Below, in pieces: positions 7,835-16,071 of a stretch of DNA of 64,000 nucleotides. The number at the start of each line of letters is the position of its first letter. Position 1 is the first letter of the stretch. The notes under the pieces were generated by a model, which was given only the letters and a program-made list of their open reading frames with translations, was not told where the DNA came from and ran no database searches. A program made the translations under genes and the position numbers. Origin of the DNA: Candidatus Cohnella colombiensis (GTDB lineage Bacteria; Bacillota; Bacilli; Paenibacillales; Paenibacillaceae); the NCBI GenBank assembly GCA_029203125.1, contig CP119317.1, forward strand, positions 1,116,001 through 1,180,000, given 5' to 3'.

Positions 7835-8956
7835 ATGCTACTTCGACATCATGGGCGTCTATTGTTCATTTATTTCTTTTCGCTATGTTTAATCCTATTG
7901 ATTAGTATTTATAATCTTGTTTCCCACCACAATATGAGTGTGTTCACGATCATTGTGTCTGTTGTTGCAATTTTGACCGTTCATTTTATGTATCTCGTAG
8001 CATCACGTGCATTAATCTTAACTGGAGAAAGTGAGCGTCGTTATCGTAATCTAGTGGAACGTGCACCTGATGCGATCGCAGTTCATCAAGATGGTATTAT
8101 TGTATTTGCAAATCCTGCATGCGCGACGCTTATGGGTATTAGTGATTGTTCACAGTTGATTGGACTACCCATGTTGAAGTTTGTTCCCCATCAGTATAAA
8201 GACATCGTTCGCAAACGGGCGACTAGTGCGATGAACGATCATAATGTGGGACAATTAGAAGAGCAATTCGTTCGCCTTGATGGCAAGATTATCGATGTTG
8301 AAGTGACGGCAATAGGCATTCCTTATATGGGCAAGCCTGCTGTGCTTATCATTGTGCGTGAAATCGGACATCACAAGGATGTGGAGCGGCAGTTGACCGA
8401 GACGAATGCTCACTTTCGCAGATTATCCTCATTGGATGGGTTGACTGGAATTCTGAATCGGAGAACCTTTGACGAGGATTTATTGGATACATGGGGGCAG
8501 CTTACTCTTAATTTGTATCCGATCTGCTTAATCTTTATTGATGTAGATAACTTTAAAGAATATAACGACTTTTATGGACATATGGCTGGAGATCTCTGTC
8601 TACAGATGATTGCTCACAAGCTAGATAATGAAGCGAGGATAATTGCAGGTAACGCATATCGATATGGTGGGGAAGAGTTTGCAGTTGTTTTTCCAGCATT
8701 GTCTATGCTCGATCCAATGGAAGCAGCTGATCGGCTTCGTGAATCGATAAGCAGCTGCACCATTCCGCATCACGGACTTGGTGAGGACGCTGTTGTTACG
8801 ATTAGTGTTGGTGTTGTAAGCAATCAATGGGCTCCATATGAACATCAAGATGATTTTGTTCGCGCGGCTGATCTAGCATTATATGAAGCGAAGAAGCAAG
8901 GTCGCAACTCTACTGTTGCAGCGAATCAACTGCACTTTGTGCAGGAAAAGCATTGA
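7835..8956 (+). CDS. Membrane PAS-GGDEF diguanylate cyclase
   Basis: Probably makes cyclic di-GMP from two GTP. Two transmembrane segments (about residues 8-30 and 36-58) place it in the membrane. A PAS sensor domain follows at about 68-180 and a GGDEF domain at about 200-365. The cyclase domain is intact: metal-binding FIDVDNFKEYND and the active-site loop YRYGGEEF. The inhibitory RxxD site expected five residues before GGEEF is absent, so product inhibition of the usual kind is unlikely. GGAGGC lies 14 bases before the ATG. It stands alone between rarA and the CNNM gene. Confidence 0.9.
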   Translation: MLLRHHGRLLFIYFFSLCLILLISIYNLVSHHNMSVFTIIVSVVAILTVHFMYLVASRALILTGESERRYRNLVERAPDAIAVHQDGIIVFANPACATLMGISDCSQLIGLPMLKFVPHQYKDIVRKRATSAMNDHNVGQLEEQFVRLDGKIIDVEVTAIGIPYMGKPAVLIIVREIGHHKDVERQLTETNAHFRRLSSLDGLTGILNRRTFDEDLLDTWGQLTLNLYPICLIFIDVDNFKEYNDFYGHMAGDLCLQMIAHKLDNEARIIAGNAYRYGGEEFAVVFPALSMLDPMEAADRLRESISSCTIPHHGLGEDAVVTISVGVVSNQWAPYEHQDDFVRAADLALYEAKKQGRNSTVAANQLHFVQEKH

Positions 8957-9014
8957 AATCGTAGCATTTGAGGATATACTGCCGTAATATTCGAAAAAAA
9001 GGCATAAGAAGCAA

Positions 9015-9098
9015 GCTAGCGTGAATAGAGATGGGTACTACTGCAATTTGCGAGGTGATCCGGTGATTGACTCTATGCTTCAAAGCGACTAAGCTAGT
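9015..9098 (+). promoter_or_regulatory. Predicted folded leader RNA before the CNNM/CorC gene
   Basis: A three-way-junction fold can be drawn: GCTAGC/GCTAGT (9015-9020/9093-9098), ATAGAG/CTCTAT (9025-9030/9071-9076) and a mini-hairpin GCT-TCAA-AGC (9077-9086). The 40-nt interior (9031-9070) holds two GGTGAT copies and ATC-CGGT-GAT. It matches no riboswitch consensus I can recall, including the Mg2+ M-box and the Mn2+ yybP-ykoY motif. Confidence 0.35.
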
Positions 9099-9164
9099 AT
9101 GAAGTCGTATTGTATAATAAAGGAGGTGTACCTATCCCTTGCACATGGCGAGGATAGGAATTAT

Positions 9165-10502
9165 TTGGACGGTGACCCCTTTCCGCTAAGCGTGGACTTG
9201 GTCCTGATTATTTTTTTAGTATTATTGAACGGATTTTTTGTCGCAGCAGAGTTTTCACTCGTAAAGGTTCGCGGCACAAGAATTGAAACACTCGTTCAAG
9301 AAGGCCGCAAACAAGCGAAGACAGCTGCACATCTAGTGGACCACTTAGATACGTATTTGTCAGCATGTCAATTAGGGATTACGCTAGCATCGCTTGGCCT
9401 TGGTTGGATTGGTGAACCTGCAATTGCGAGGATGCTTGAGCCTTTATTTAAGGCATTGAACATTAGCGAAAGCTTTGTTCATCCGTTATCATTCATTTTC
9501 GGATTTTCTATTATCACTGTGCTTCACATTGTATTAGGAGAGTTAATGCCGAAGTCTGTAGCGATTCGTGAAGCGGAACGTGTAACGCTTTGGGTTGCTG
9601 CGCCTCTTAAGTTTTTTCGCAATATGATGAGCCCATTTATTTGGGTGCTCAATGGTACTGCAGGTCTTTTGTTGAAACCGTTCGGAATTAATATGGCCGA
9701 TGGATCATCAACTGCTCATACGGAGGAAGAAATCCGGATATTGGTGAAAGAAAGCCACAAGAGCGGACTAATCGACAATACAGAATTGACGCTCATGGAT
9801 AACATCTTTGAATTTGCAGAGACGAATGCGCGTGAAATTATGATTCCACGATTAGAGATGATTTGCTTATATGGGAATTTATCATTTGATGAAAATAAGA
9901 AAATCGCTCTAAGAGAAATGCATACACGATATCCGGTTTGTGAGAACGATAAAGATAATATTATCGGCTTTGTTCATATCAAGGATCTGCTTAAAGTAAC
10001 GGACAATTCCATTCTAGATATTCGTGAAGTGATGCGTCCGATGACAACAGTTCCCGAAAGTATGCCCATTAGTGCATTGTTGAAGCTAATGCAAAAGCGT
10101 AAATCACAAATAGCAATCTTGATTGATGAATATGGTGGAACTGCTGGACTAGTTACGTTAGAAGATATTATGGAAGAAATCGTTGGCGAAATTCAAGATG
10201 AGTTCGACGAGGAACGTCCTGATATTGAAATGCGTGATGAAAGCACTTATTCAATCAATGGTATGATGCTCATTGAGGAAGTAAATAGCTTCTTCAGCTT
10301 GGATATTCCTACTGACGATTACGACACAATCGGTGGGTGGATTTATTCTCAAATTGAAATTCCGCCGAAGAAAAACCAATTCGTCGTATCAGATGAGGGC
10401 TTACGCTTCACAATCGAAGAGACTGATCATCTGCGAATATCGCGTGTGACAGTAACGAGAACTGATGCTAACGCGTGGGAGCTTCAATCAGAGACGGGCT
10501 AA
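9165..10502 (+). CDS. CNNM/CorC family (hemolysin-like) membrane protein with CBS pair
   Basis: A membrane protein of the HlyC/CorC group, linked in general to divalent-cation (Mg2+/Co2+) transport or homeostasis. The DUF21/CNNM membrane domain covers about the first 200 residues (LNGFFVAAEFSLVKVRGTRIE; ACQLGITLASLGLGWIGEPA). A CBS pair follows (MIPRLEMICL ... EVMRPMTTVPESMP ... ILIDEYGGTAGLVTLEDIMEEIVGEIQDEFDEE), then a C-terminal CorC_HlyC domain. The frame is open back to ATG 9099, but that start lacks a ribosome site and lies in a folded leader. I choose TTG 9165 behind AGGA (about 446 residues); GTG 9192 is another option. A perfect AAAGGAGGTG at 9119-9128 does not fit this frame. Confidence 0.88.
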   Translation: MDGDPFPLSVDLVLIIFLVLLNGFFVAAEFSLVKVRGTRIETLVQEGRKQAKTAAHLVDHLDTYLSACQLGITLASLGLGWIGEPAIARMLEPLFKALNISESFVHPLSFIFGFSIITVLHIVLGELMPKSVAIREAERVTLWVAAPLKFFRNMMSPFIWVLNGTAGLLLKPFGINMADGSSTAHTEEEIRILVKESHKSGLIDNTELTLMDNIFEFAETNAREIMIPRLEMICLYGNLSFDENKKIALREMHTRYPVCENDKDNIIGFVHIKDLLKVTDNSILDIREVMRPMTTVPESMPISALLKLMQKRKSQIAILIDEYGGTAGLVTLEDIMEEIVGEIQDEFDEERPDIEMRDESTYSINGMMLIEEVNSFFSLDIPTDDYDTIGGWIYSQIEIPPKKNQFVVSDEGLRFTIEETDHLRISRVTVTRTDANAWELQSETG

Positions 10503-10520
10503 AATAGATTTGTAAACGTA

Positions 10521-10560
10521 AAAAAGCTTTCCCATAAGCGACTTATGGGCAAAGCTTTTT
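10521..10560. terminator. Strong bidirectional terminator
   Basis: AAAAAGCTTT plus CCCATAAG (10521-10538) pair with CTTATGGG and AAAGCTTTTT (10542-10560), apart from one bulged C at 10550. A and T runs on both sides let it work on both strands, ending the CNNM gene. Confidence 0.9.
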
Positions 10561-10703
10561 TACTGTTTCTAGCGATAGGTATGCGCCGAGATGGCGTTAC
10601 GTACGGTTTATTGATAAAAAGTGTCACTGCGTAATTCTAGAACGTTAAATGTTGGTTTTCGATCAACAACAGACATAAAGGGAACTTAACGATACAGAAA
10701 AAA

Positions 10704-10821
10704 GGGAATGTATCTCCTGGAGGAGCGACAGCGTTTGCCTTTACAGACGTGAAATTACTTCGCTAGAAGTTGTCAATTCAGATTTCACGTCTGTAACAGC
10801 AACCGGAGGGAGATACATCCC
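10704..10821 (+). repeat. Structured inverted-repeat element, copy A
   Basis: About 118 nt, folding almost end to end: GGG/CCC (10704-10706/10819-10821), ATGTATCTCC/GGAGATACAT (10708-10717/10809-10818), TTGC/GCAA (10735-10738/10799-10802), a perfect 15-bp helix TTACAGACGTGAAAT/ATTTCACGTCTGTAA (10741-10755/10782-10796) and an apical hairpin ACTTC-GCTA-GAAGT (10757-10770). A second full copy lies at 32748-32866; the first 31 bases from ATGTATCTCC are identical in both. A half copy on the other strand lies at 25462-25501. The rest of the 392-base gene-free stretch (10561-10703 and 10822-10894) shows nothing else I can identify. Confidence 0.85.
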
Positions 10822-10894
10822 AAAAATATTTTATCGAAAATGTTAAAGTGGCTGTTACTGGGTAGCTTATGAATAAACGCAAGTAATTTTACTA

Positions 10895-12058
10895 TTATGT
10901 CTCTGATCGGCGGAAGTGAAGGTACAAGAAGCCGATTGTGCCCAGCAGAGCGAAGAGTGCACCTAAACGATATGCATATGAAAAGCCTGCGATATCGATT
11001 AATCTACCGCCAAACACTCCTGCCGCAACTCCGGAAAGTCCACTCCATACGACTGCATATAACGCTTGTCCTGAAGCGCGATATTGCTCAGGAATCATAT
11101 TCATGAGAACGCGAAGCGCAGTAATGTAGAAGATGGCGAATGTGACGATGTGCATACATTGTAAAGCGACCATCATCCACGGTTCAGTGGCAACGCTCAT
11201 CAGCCAAAATCTAAGCGTGTACATCGCGCCAGCAATCGCGAGCAGTGGCATTTCACGAATTTTATATCCATATTTTGCAAGAATAAAAAACATCGGAATT
11301 TCGCTAACGGCTGAAGCCAATGATGCAATACCAATGACAGAATCGTCCGCCCCTAAGTTTCTCATGGTGAGAGCTAGAAACCCCTCGTTGATCCGATGCC
11401 CGATGGAGATGAAAAAGATCATCACAAGAAATCCAATCGTCCTGCGATCCTTAACAATCGACCATAATCCGCGAAGCTCGAACTTACGCATTGACGCTTG
11501 ATAGTTTCCGATAAACAATGAGAACAGCATCCCGATGGCCAGGATAATGATCCCTAAGATAATCGTGAGGTCTGACCCATACTGCTTCAGCACGATTCCA
11601 AACACGACTGCAAAGATGGCATACCCGAGAGATCCAAACATGCGAAGCGCTACGAAGCTACGATTCAACTGTTCAGAGGCGAGCAGGTTAATACTATCAA
11701 CAACAGCGTTCATCGGCGTTTGGCAGAAATAGAAGAATGCCATAATGATAGATACAACTGCAAATTCCTTTTGTGGCAGCAGTAAAGCTAAACCTAATAT
11801 TTGACCTAGGAATAAGAGACTGACAACTCTTCTAATGTTTTGGGATTTATCGCTTATAACACCGACCACAATGTTAGATAAGATCGAGAGTGTCGGACCT
11901 ATGGAATAAATCGCACCAATTTGTAGTTTAGTGAAACCAATGCTATCGAAATAGAGTGGAAAGTAGGCGACGAGCAATGACATAAAGGCATAGTATGTAA
12001 ATTGCATGGCACGAATAATGAACACTTGTCTGCCCTGCGTTTGGGTGCGAAATTTCAT
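10895..12058 (-). CDS. MFS transporter (12 transmembrane segments)
   Basis: A 387-residue major facilitator superfamily protein, with hydrophobic segments throughout and short basic loops. The N-terminus (YYAFMSLLVAYFPLYFDSIG) and cytoplasmic loop GVISDKSQNIRRV resemble the MFS_1-like/PPP branch, which includes nucleoside and phenylpropionate symporters. The substrate is unknown. The start at 12058 has AAGGAGGTG about 7 nt upstream on the minus strand. It is the second gene of a minus-strand pair, 17 bases after the MATE-like gene, so both probably share one transcript. It ends near the structured repeat. Confidence 0.85.
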   Translation of the reverse strand: MKFRTQTQGRQVFIIRAMQFTYYAFMSLLVAYFPLYFDSIGFTKLQIGAIYSIGPTLSILSNIVVGVISDKSQNIRRVVSLLFLGQILGLALLLPQKEFAVVSIIMAFFYFCQTPMNAVVDSINLLASEQLNRSFVALRMFGSLGYAIFAVVFGIVLKQYGSDLTIILGIIILAIGMLFSLFIGNYQASMRKFELRGLWSIVKDRRTIGFLVMIFFISIGHRINEGFLALTMRNLGADDSVIGIASLASAVSEIPMFFILAKYGYKIREMPLLAIAGAMYTLRFWLMSVATEPWMMVALQCMHIVTFAIFYITALRVLMNMIPEQYRASGQALYAVVWSGLSGVAAGVFGGRLIDIAGFSYAYRLGALFALLGTIGFLYLHFRRSET

Positions 12059-12075
12059 AAGGCACCTCCTTGTTT

Positions 12076-13386
12076 TTACGGTCTTAATTGATTTAGATTC
12101 GGATGGTTCCGCTTATATAGCCAAACGAGCATCAATAGTTCAGCAATTACGCCTGCGGACTGTGCGAGTGACGCAAGCGAGCCATTCCAGTGTGGCAAAA
12201 AGAATGCTAGTAAAAGGATCAAAACGATAGTAATAATTGCATTGGCCATCTGTGAACTGAACATGAGCTTCGTTTCGGAATTTGCCATTACGATTCCATT
12301 AAGTGTGTCCAACCAAGGAAAAATGACTACAAATGGTAAGAAACCTCTTAGTGCATGCAAGGAGGCTGTTAATAAGTCATCCTTTACTCCGAGGACATTT
12401 GCGAACATCCACGAGCCAATCGGTGTGAAGCACATAACGAGCATTAGCAATGTTGGAATAAAGCCTAGTAACAATGTGAAATTACGTACGAGCAGCGGGT
12501 GCGACTTTACGAAGATCAGCGCGATCTGATGGAAATAAGTGAAAAATCCGAGCATCAAGTTCATCAAACTACCTGCAACAGCGAATGAAGCGATGGCAAG
12601 AGTTCCTCGTTCTGTCGTTCCAAGCATAATGTTCAAAATAGGTGCAACCCATACGACAATGAGCGATGAATAAAGTAATGGATTATAAAATCGAAGCACC
12701 TGCTTTGGTCCGGCTACCTCACATTCCTCGTCCTGCTCAGGCATCTTTGCAAGTAGTTTCCGCGCTTCCATAAAGCTGATCGAAGCTTCGATCATCATAC
12801 CGAACAAGAAGATGATACTGCCCTGCAGTGCACTGGTAACTCCGACATGGAGAAAATATTGGGACAAGATCAGCATGCCAGCAAGACGGAATATCATCCC
12901 GATCGTGAGCCAGCGTGTTCTCATTTTATATATAATGATCCCTTGGTATAAACAGCGCAGGCCCGAAAATATGGAAAGGAACATAAGCGCGTAGTAGACT
13001 TTGATCGCTTCGGTTGCGACGAATGCATCAGCACCGAAAATTCCTTGGAATACCCATTCACCAACAGGTGTGAAGGCGACGAGCGCACCAAATACTAATG
13101 AAGAGCCAAATACATAAATCGCTACGTATCGAACAGCTCGAAACGATCTGCGATCTCTTACAAGTGCGGAGCATGTTTGACGCAGTAAAATGGCAGGTCG
13201 CTCTGTCACTGTGAGCAAACTCATCCCTAGCGCATAACCCGCCAAGATCATCTCTGGATTGCTCGATCGTGCAAGTGTGCCGTTAATGATGACATGAGAA
13301 AAGTTAATGAGTAATACAGAAATGCCCATCGGGATGAAAAATTGAAAAAGCTTTCTAAGTGTGACAACCTCGTGGGATGTACTCAT
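12076..13386 (-). CDS. MATE-like multi-pass membrane exporter
   Basis: About 436 residues with roughly 12 hydrophobic segments. The pattern (FFIPMGISVLLINFSHVIINGTLARS; YAL.FLSIFSGLRCLYQGIIIYKMRT) fits the MOP/MATE superfamily of multidrug or polysaccharide exporters, though I cannot name the substrate. The frame is open to 13461, but the best start is ATG 13386 (MSTSHEVV) with a GGAG site just upstream. It precedes the MFS gene on the same strand and diverges from the gene at 13557. Confidence 0.75.
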   Translation of the reverse strand: MSTSHEVVTLRKLFQFFIPMGISVLLINFSHVIINGTLARSSNPEMILAGYALGMSLLTVTERPAILLRQTCSALVRDRRSFRAVRYVAIYVFGSSLVFGALVAFTPVGEWVFQGIFGADAFVATEAIKVYYALMFLSIFSGLRCLYQGIIIYKMRTRWLTIGMIFRLAGMLILSQYFLHVGVTSALQGSIIFLFGMMIEASISFMEARKLLAKMPEQDEECEVAGPKQVLRFYNPLLYSSLIVVWVAPILNIMLGTTERGTLAIASFAVAGSLMNLMLGFFTYFHQIALIFVKSHPLLVRNFTLLLGFIPTLLMLVMCFTPIGSWMFANVLGVKDDLLTASLHALRGFLPFVVIFPWLDTLNGIVMANSETKLMFSSQMANAIITIVLILLLAFFLPHWNGSLASLAQSAGVIAELLMLVWLYKRNHPNLNQLRP

Positions 13387-13556
13387 CGCAATTCTCCTTA
13401 CATTTCTGATAGTCGACCTGATACGATTGCTTGAATTATAACAGATTTCGTCACATTTCACTGTACATTATTGGACAATAGTGCTGGATTTCGATGGTGT
13501 GAAATGATAAATTAAAGAATGGATAGTCGACTGAGGAATAACATGTAGGTGAGTAA

Positions 13557-13907
13557 ATGGACATTCTGATGAAACAGGACGAGTGGCTCAAGCTTCAATT
13601 CATGTTCAATGAGCGGTTAGGGATTCGTATTCCTAATTTCACAGAGGATTGGGAGCGAATAGGGTTACAAGACCAAACCGCATTACTTGAGGAATGGGAA
13701 ATGATCCGTGGAACGATCCCCGAGCATGTCATCCGGTTCGAACGACAAATTAGAGTGAAGCAGGATCAGCTTTTTGAGGAAGACGACTTTGTAGCTTCGT
13801 GTAGTTTGAATAGTGACATTGCAGATTTGGCTAGTCGAATCAATGATTTACATATTTGGTTCCGAACAGTACAAGAGCTGGACCAAGATGGAAAAAGGCA
13901 TAGCTGA
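13557..13907 (+). CDS. Hypothetical cytoplasmic protein
   Basis: A 116-residue acidic, probably helical protein (LLEEWEMIRGTIPEHVIRFE) without signal peptide or membrane segment. I do not recognise the family. GTAGGTGAG precedes the ATG. It ends 23 bases before the ytpB homologue, so the two probably share a transcript; nothing in the sequence indicates its role. Confidence 0.65.
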   Translation: MDILMKQDEWLKLQFMFNERLGIRIPNFTEDWERIGLQDQTALLEEWEMIRGTIPEHVIRFERQIRVKQDQLFEEDDFVASCSLNSDIADLASRINDLHIWFRTVQELDQDGKRHS

Positions 13908-13930
13908 ATGAGCAAGTGGAGGACCACGCA

Positions 13931-15010
13931 ATGAGTAATAACGAGTTACTAAAAGGTCAAGCTCCTAAGGGTGCTTGGTCGCTGATGAAAAGAGTTTATA
14001 AATACATTTTACCCGAGGTGCGCGCTGAGCTTGCACGATGGCGCAAAGTAGCAGAAGCAATCCCTGATGAGGAGCTGCGGAAGCAAGCGCTTGATAGTAT
14101 GAATACGAAGCAATTTCATTGTGAAGGTGGCGGTGTATACGCCGCGGCGAACTTGGAACAACGCCAAATATTAATTCCACTGATTGTCGCTTTGCAGACG
14201 ATTAGTGATTATCTTGATAATTTGTGTGATCGCAGCACCTCATTAGATCCCGCGGATTTTCGATTGCTACACCAGAGTATGATTGATGCTGTAACAAGAG
14301 GAGCGCCTGTACAAAATTATTATGCACTGCGTGTGGAACAACAAGATGGCGGCTACCTGAATGCGCTCGTTCTGCAATGCCAATCTTCTATTCGCCATTT
14401 ACCCGCATACGAGCATGTGGAACAGCATGTGATTGAACTTGTTTCGCTTTATGGTGACTTGCAAGTATATAAGCATATCGATCCAGCTAAGCGAGAACAG
14501 GAGTTACATACATGGTGGCAACGGAGTGCTGATCGATATCCAAAATTAAAATGGAATGAATTTGCAGCAGCAACGGGTTCAACATTGGGGATGTTTATGC
14601 TATTCTTAGCAGCAAGCGATCCTCAGCTTGATGCTAGAATGGCAACGACGATTAAGACAAGCTACTTCCCTGCGATATGTGGGTTGCATATCCTGTTAGA
14701 TTATTTAATCGACCAGGCCGAAGATCGAGCAGGTGGCGATTTAAATTTTTGTAGCTATTATGACGATCAGCAGATGCTGAATGAGCGAATGGTAGGTATC
14801 GTTCAGGCGGCCCGCAAGTCGGCTGATCAGCTCCCCTTTAGTCATTTTCATAGAATGATTGTGGAAGGGCTTGTTGCGCTTTACTTGTCGGATCCGAAAG
14901 TGAAGGGTCAACGTGAGGTCCGTGTAACAGCGCGATATCTCATGAAGGGCAGTCCATGGACGAGGGTGTTTTTCTGGCTGAACAGCCATTGGATAAGAAA
15001 AGCTTTATAA
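13931..15010 (+). CDS. ytpB: Tetraprenyl-beta-curcumene synthase-like terpene cyclase (DUF2600)
   Basis: Homologue of Bacillus YtpB, a large type of terpene synthase that converts C35 heptaprenyl diphosphate into tetraprenyl-beta-curcumene, a sesquarterpene precursor of membrane lipids. The roughly 359-residue protein is all-helical and shows the acidic segments expected to bind diphosphate through magnesium (TISDYLDNLCDR near residue 95; LDYLIDQAEDRAGGDLNF near 260). The frame opens with GTG 13916, but GGAGG (13918-13922) places the real start at ATG 13931. Upstream is a small hypothetical gene; pfkA follows after 30 bases. No sesquarterpene cyclase is visible in the window. Confidence 0.88.
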   Translation: MSNNELLKGQAPKGAWSLMKRVYKYILPEVRAELARWRKVAEAIPDEELRKQALDSMNTKQFHCEGGGVYAAANLEQRQILIPLIVALQTISDYLDNLCDRSTSLDPADFRLLHQSMIDAVTRGAPVQNYYALRVEQQDGGYLNALVLQCQSSIRHLPAYEHVEQHVIELVSLYGDLQVYKHIDPAKREQELHTWWQRSADRYPKLKWNEFAAATGSTLGMFMLFLAASDPQLDARMATTIKTSYFPAICGLHILLDYLIDQAEDRAGGDLNFCSYYDDQQMLNERMVGIVQAARKSADQLPFSHFHRMIVEGLVALYLSDPKVKGQREVRVTARYLMKGSPWTRVFFWLNSHWIRKAL

Positions 15011-15040
15011 TAAACAGAGAGTGTTGGGGAGGAAACGAAC

Positions 15041-16009
15041 ATGAGCGCAGTGAAGAAAATCGCAGTTTTAACTAGTGGTGGAGATTCACAAGGGATGAAT
15101 GCAGCGGTGCGAGCAGTTGTACGCAGTGCGTTGTTTCGTGGCATTGAAGTGTATGGAATTCAACGGGGATTTCAAGGATTGTTGAATGAAGATATCCGTG
15201 AAATGGATTTACGTAGCGTAGGTGACATCATTCAACGCGGGGGTACGATTTTACAAACCGCACGATGCAAAGAGTTTATGACAGAGGAAGGTCAACAACG
15301 CGGTGCCGATATTTTACGTCAGAAAGGGATAGATTCTCTTATCGTAATCGGTGGAGATGGATCCTATCAAGGGGCAAATAAGCTCAGCAAACTAGGAATT
15401 AAGACGATGTGTCTTCCTGGCACGATTGATAACGACATCTCGTTTACTGATTTTACAATTGGTTTCGATACAGCTGTTAGCATCGTTGTAGATGCGATTA
15501 ACAAATTGCGTGATACGATGACTTCTCATGAACGTTCTTCAGTGGTTGAAGTAATGGGTCGTCATTGTGGAGATATTGCTTTATATGCAGGTCTAGCAAG
15601 TGGCGCGGAAGCGATTCTAGTACCGGAAGTACCATTCGATGTGAAGGAAATTGCACTTCGAATGAAGGATAACTTTAATAAAGGAAAGCGTCACGGGATC
15701 GTCGTTGTTGCAGAAGGTGTATGCACAGGGCAGACGGTTGCGGAAAAAATTACAGAGTACAGTGGTATTGAACCGCGCGTTACAGTGCTCGGTCACATTC
15801 AACGTGGAGGTACGCCAACACATAATGACCGAATCCTTGCAAGTCGCTTAGCGGATCATGCGGTCCAATTGCTGTCGGATGGTGTTTCCGGTAAAGGTGT
15901 AGGCCTAATGAAGGGTCAATTCGTTGCGACGGATATCGAGAAGGTTATTTCGACGAAGAAAGATTTCAACATCGATTTGTACAACTTAGCGCTTCGTCTT
16001 TCGCAATAA
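15041..16009 (+). CDS. pfkA: ATP-dependent 6-phosphofructokinase (divergent copy)
   Basis: Phosphorylates fructose 6-phosphate in glycolysis. The 322 residues have normal length. The ATP-type signature VIGGDGSYQGA is present (Gly after GGD, not the Asp of PPi enzymes), as is the catalytic GTIDNDI motif and EVMGRHCGDIALYAG. Two family-conserved spots differ: GGDSQGMNA instead of GGDxPGMNA, and NDISFTD instead of NDI-x-GTD. It is not beside pyk or acc genes, where the main Bacillales pfkA usually lies, so it may be a second copy. Ribosome site GGGGAGG precedes the ATG. Confidence 0.85.
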   Translation: MSAVKKIAVLTSGGDSQGMNAAVRAVVRSALFRGIEVYGIQRGFQGLLNEDIREMDLRSVGDIIQRGGTILQTARCKEFMTEEGQQRGADILRQKGIDSLIVIGGDGSYQGANKLSKLGIKTMCLPGTIDNDISFTDFTIGFDTAVSIVVDAINKLRDTMTSHERSSVVEVMGRHCGDIALYAGLASGAEAILVPEVPFDVKEIALRMKDNFNKGKRHGIVVVAEGVCTGQTVAEKITEYSGIEPRVTVLGHIQRGGTPTHNDRILASRLADHAVQLLSDGVSGKGVGLMKGQFVATDIEKVISTKKDFNIDLYNLALRLSQ

Positions 16010-16027
16010 ATAGCTTATAATTTTAAT

Positions 16028-16067
16028 GAGGCAGCCCTTTTCGCTAAAAGGAATCTGCCTCTTTTTT
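16028..16067 (+). terminator. Terminator after pfkA
   Basis: GAGGCAG (16028-16034) pairs with CTGCCTC (16055-16061), with an inner CCTTTT/AAAAGG stem, followed by six T. The convergent peroxiredoxin gene ends at 16072, so it may serve that strand weakly too. Confidence 0.88.
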
Positions 16068-16071
16068 ATCG

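Noticed and set aside
9099..9164. ATG 9099 as the CNNM start
   Set aside because: It sits at the end of a folded helix without a ribosome site, and the extra 22 residues do not look like the family N-terminus.
10561..10703. Possible CRISPR, att site or further repeat before copy A
   Set aside because: I find no repeat-spacer pattern, no direct repeat and no second copy of this stretch in the window.
10704..10821. Copy A as a plain terminator or insertion-sequence remnant
   Set aside because: It has no T run after the stem, no transposase fragment and no clear target-site duplication, and copy B retains a rearranged but paired apical hairpin.
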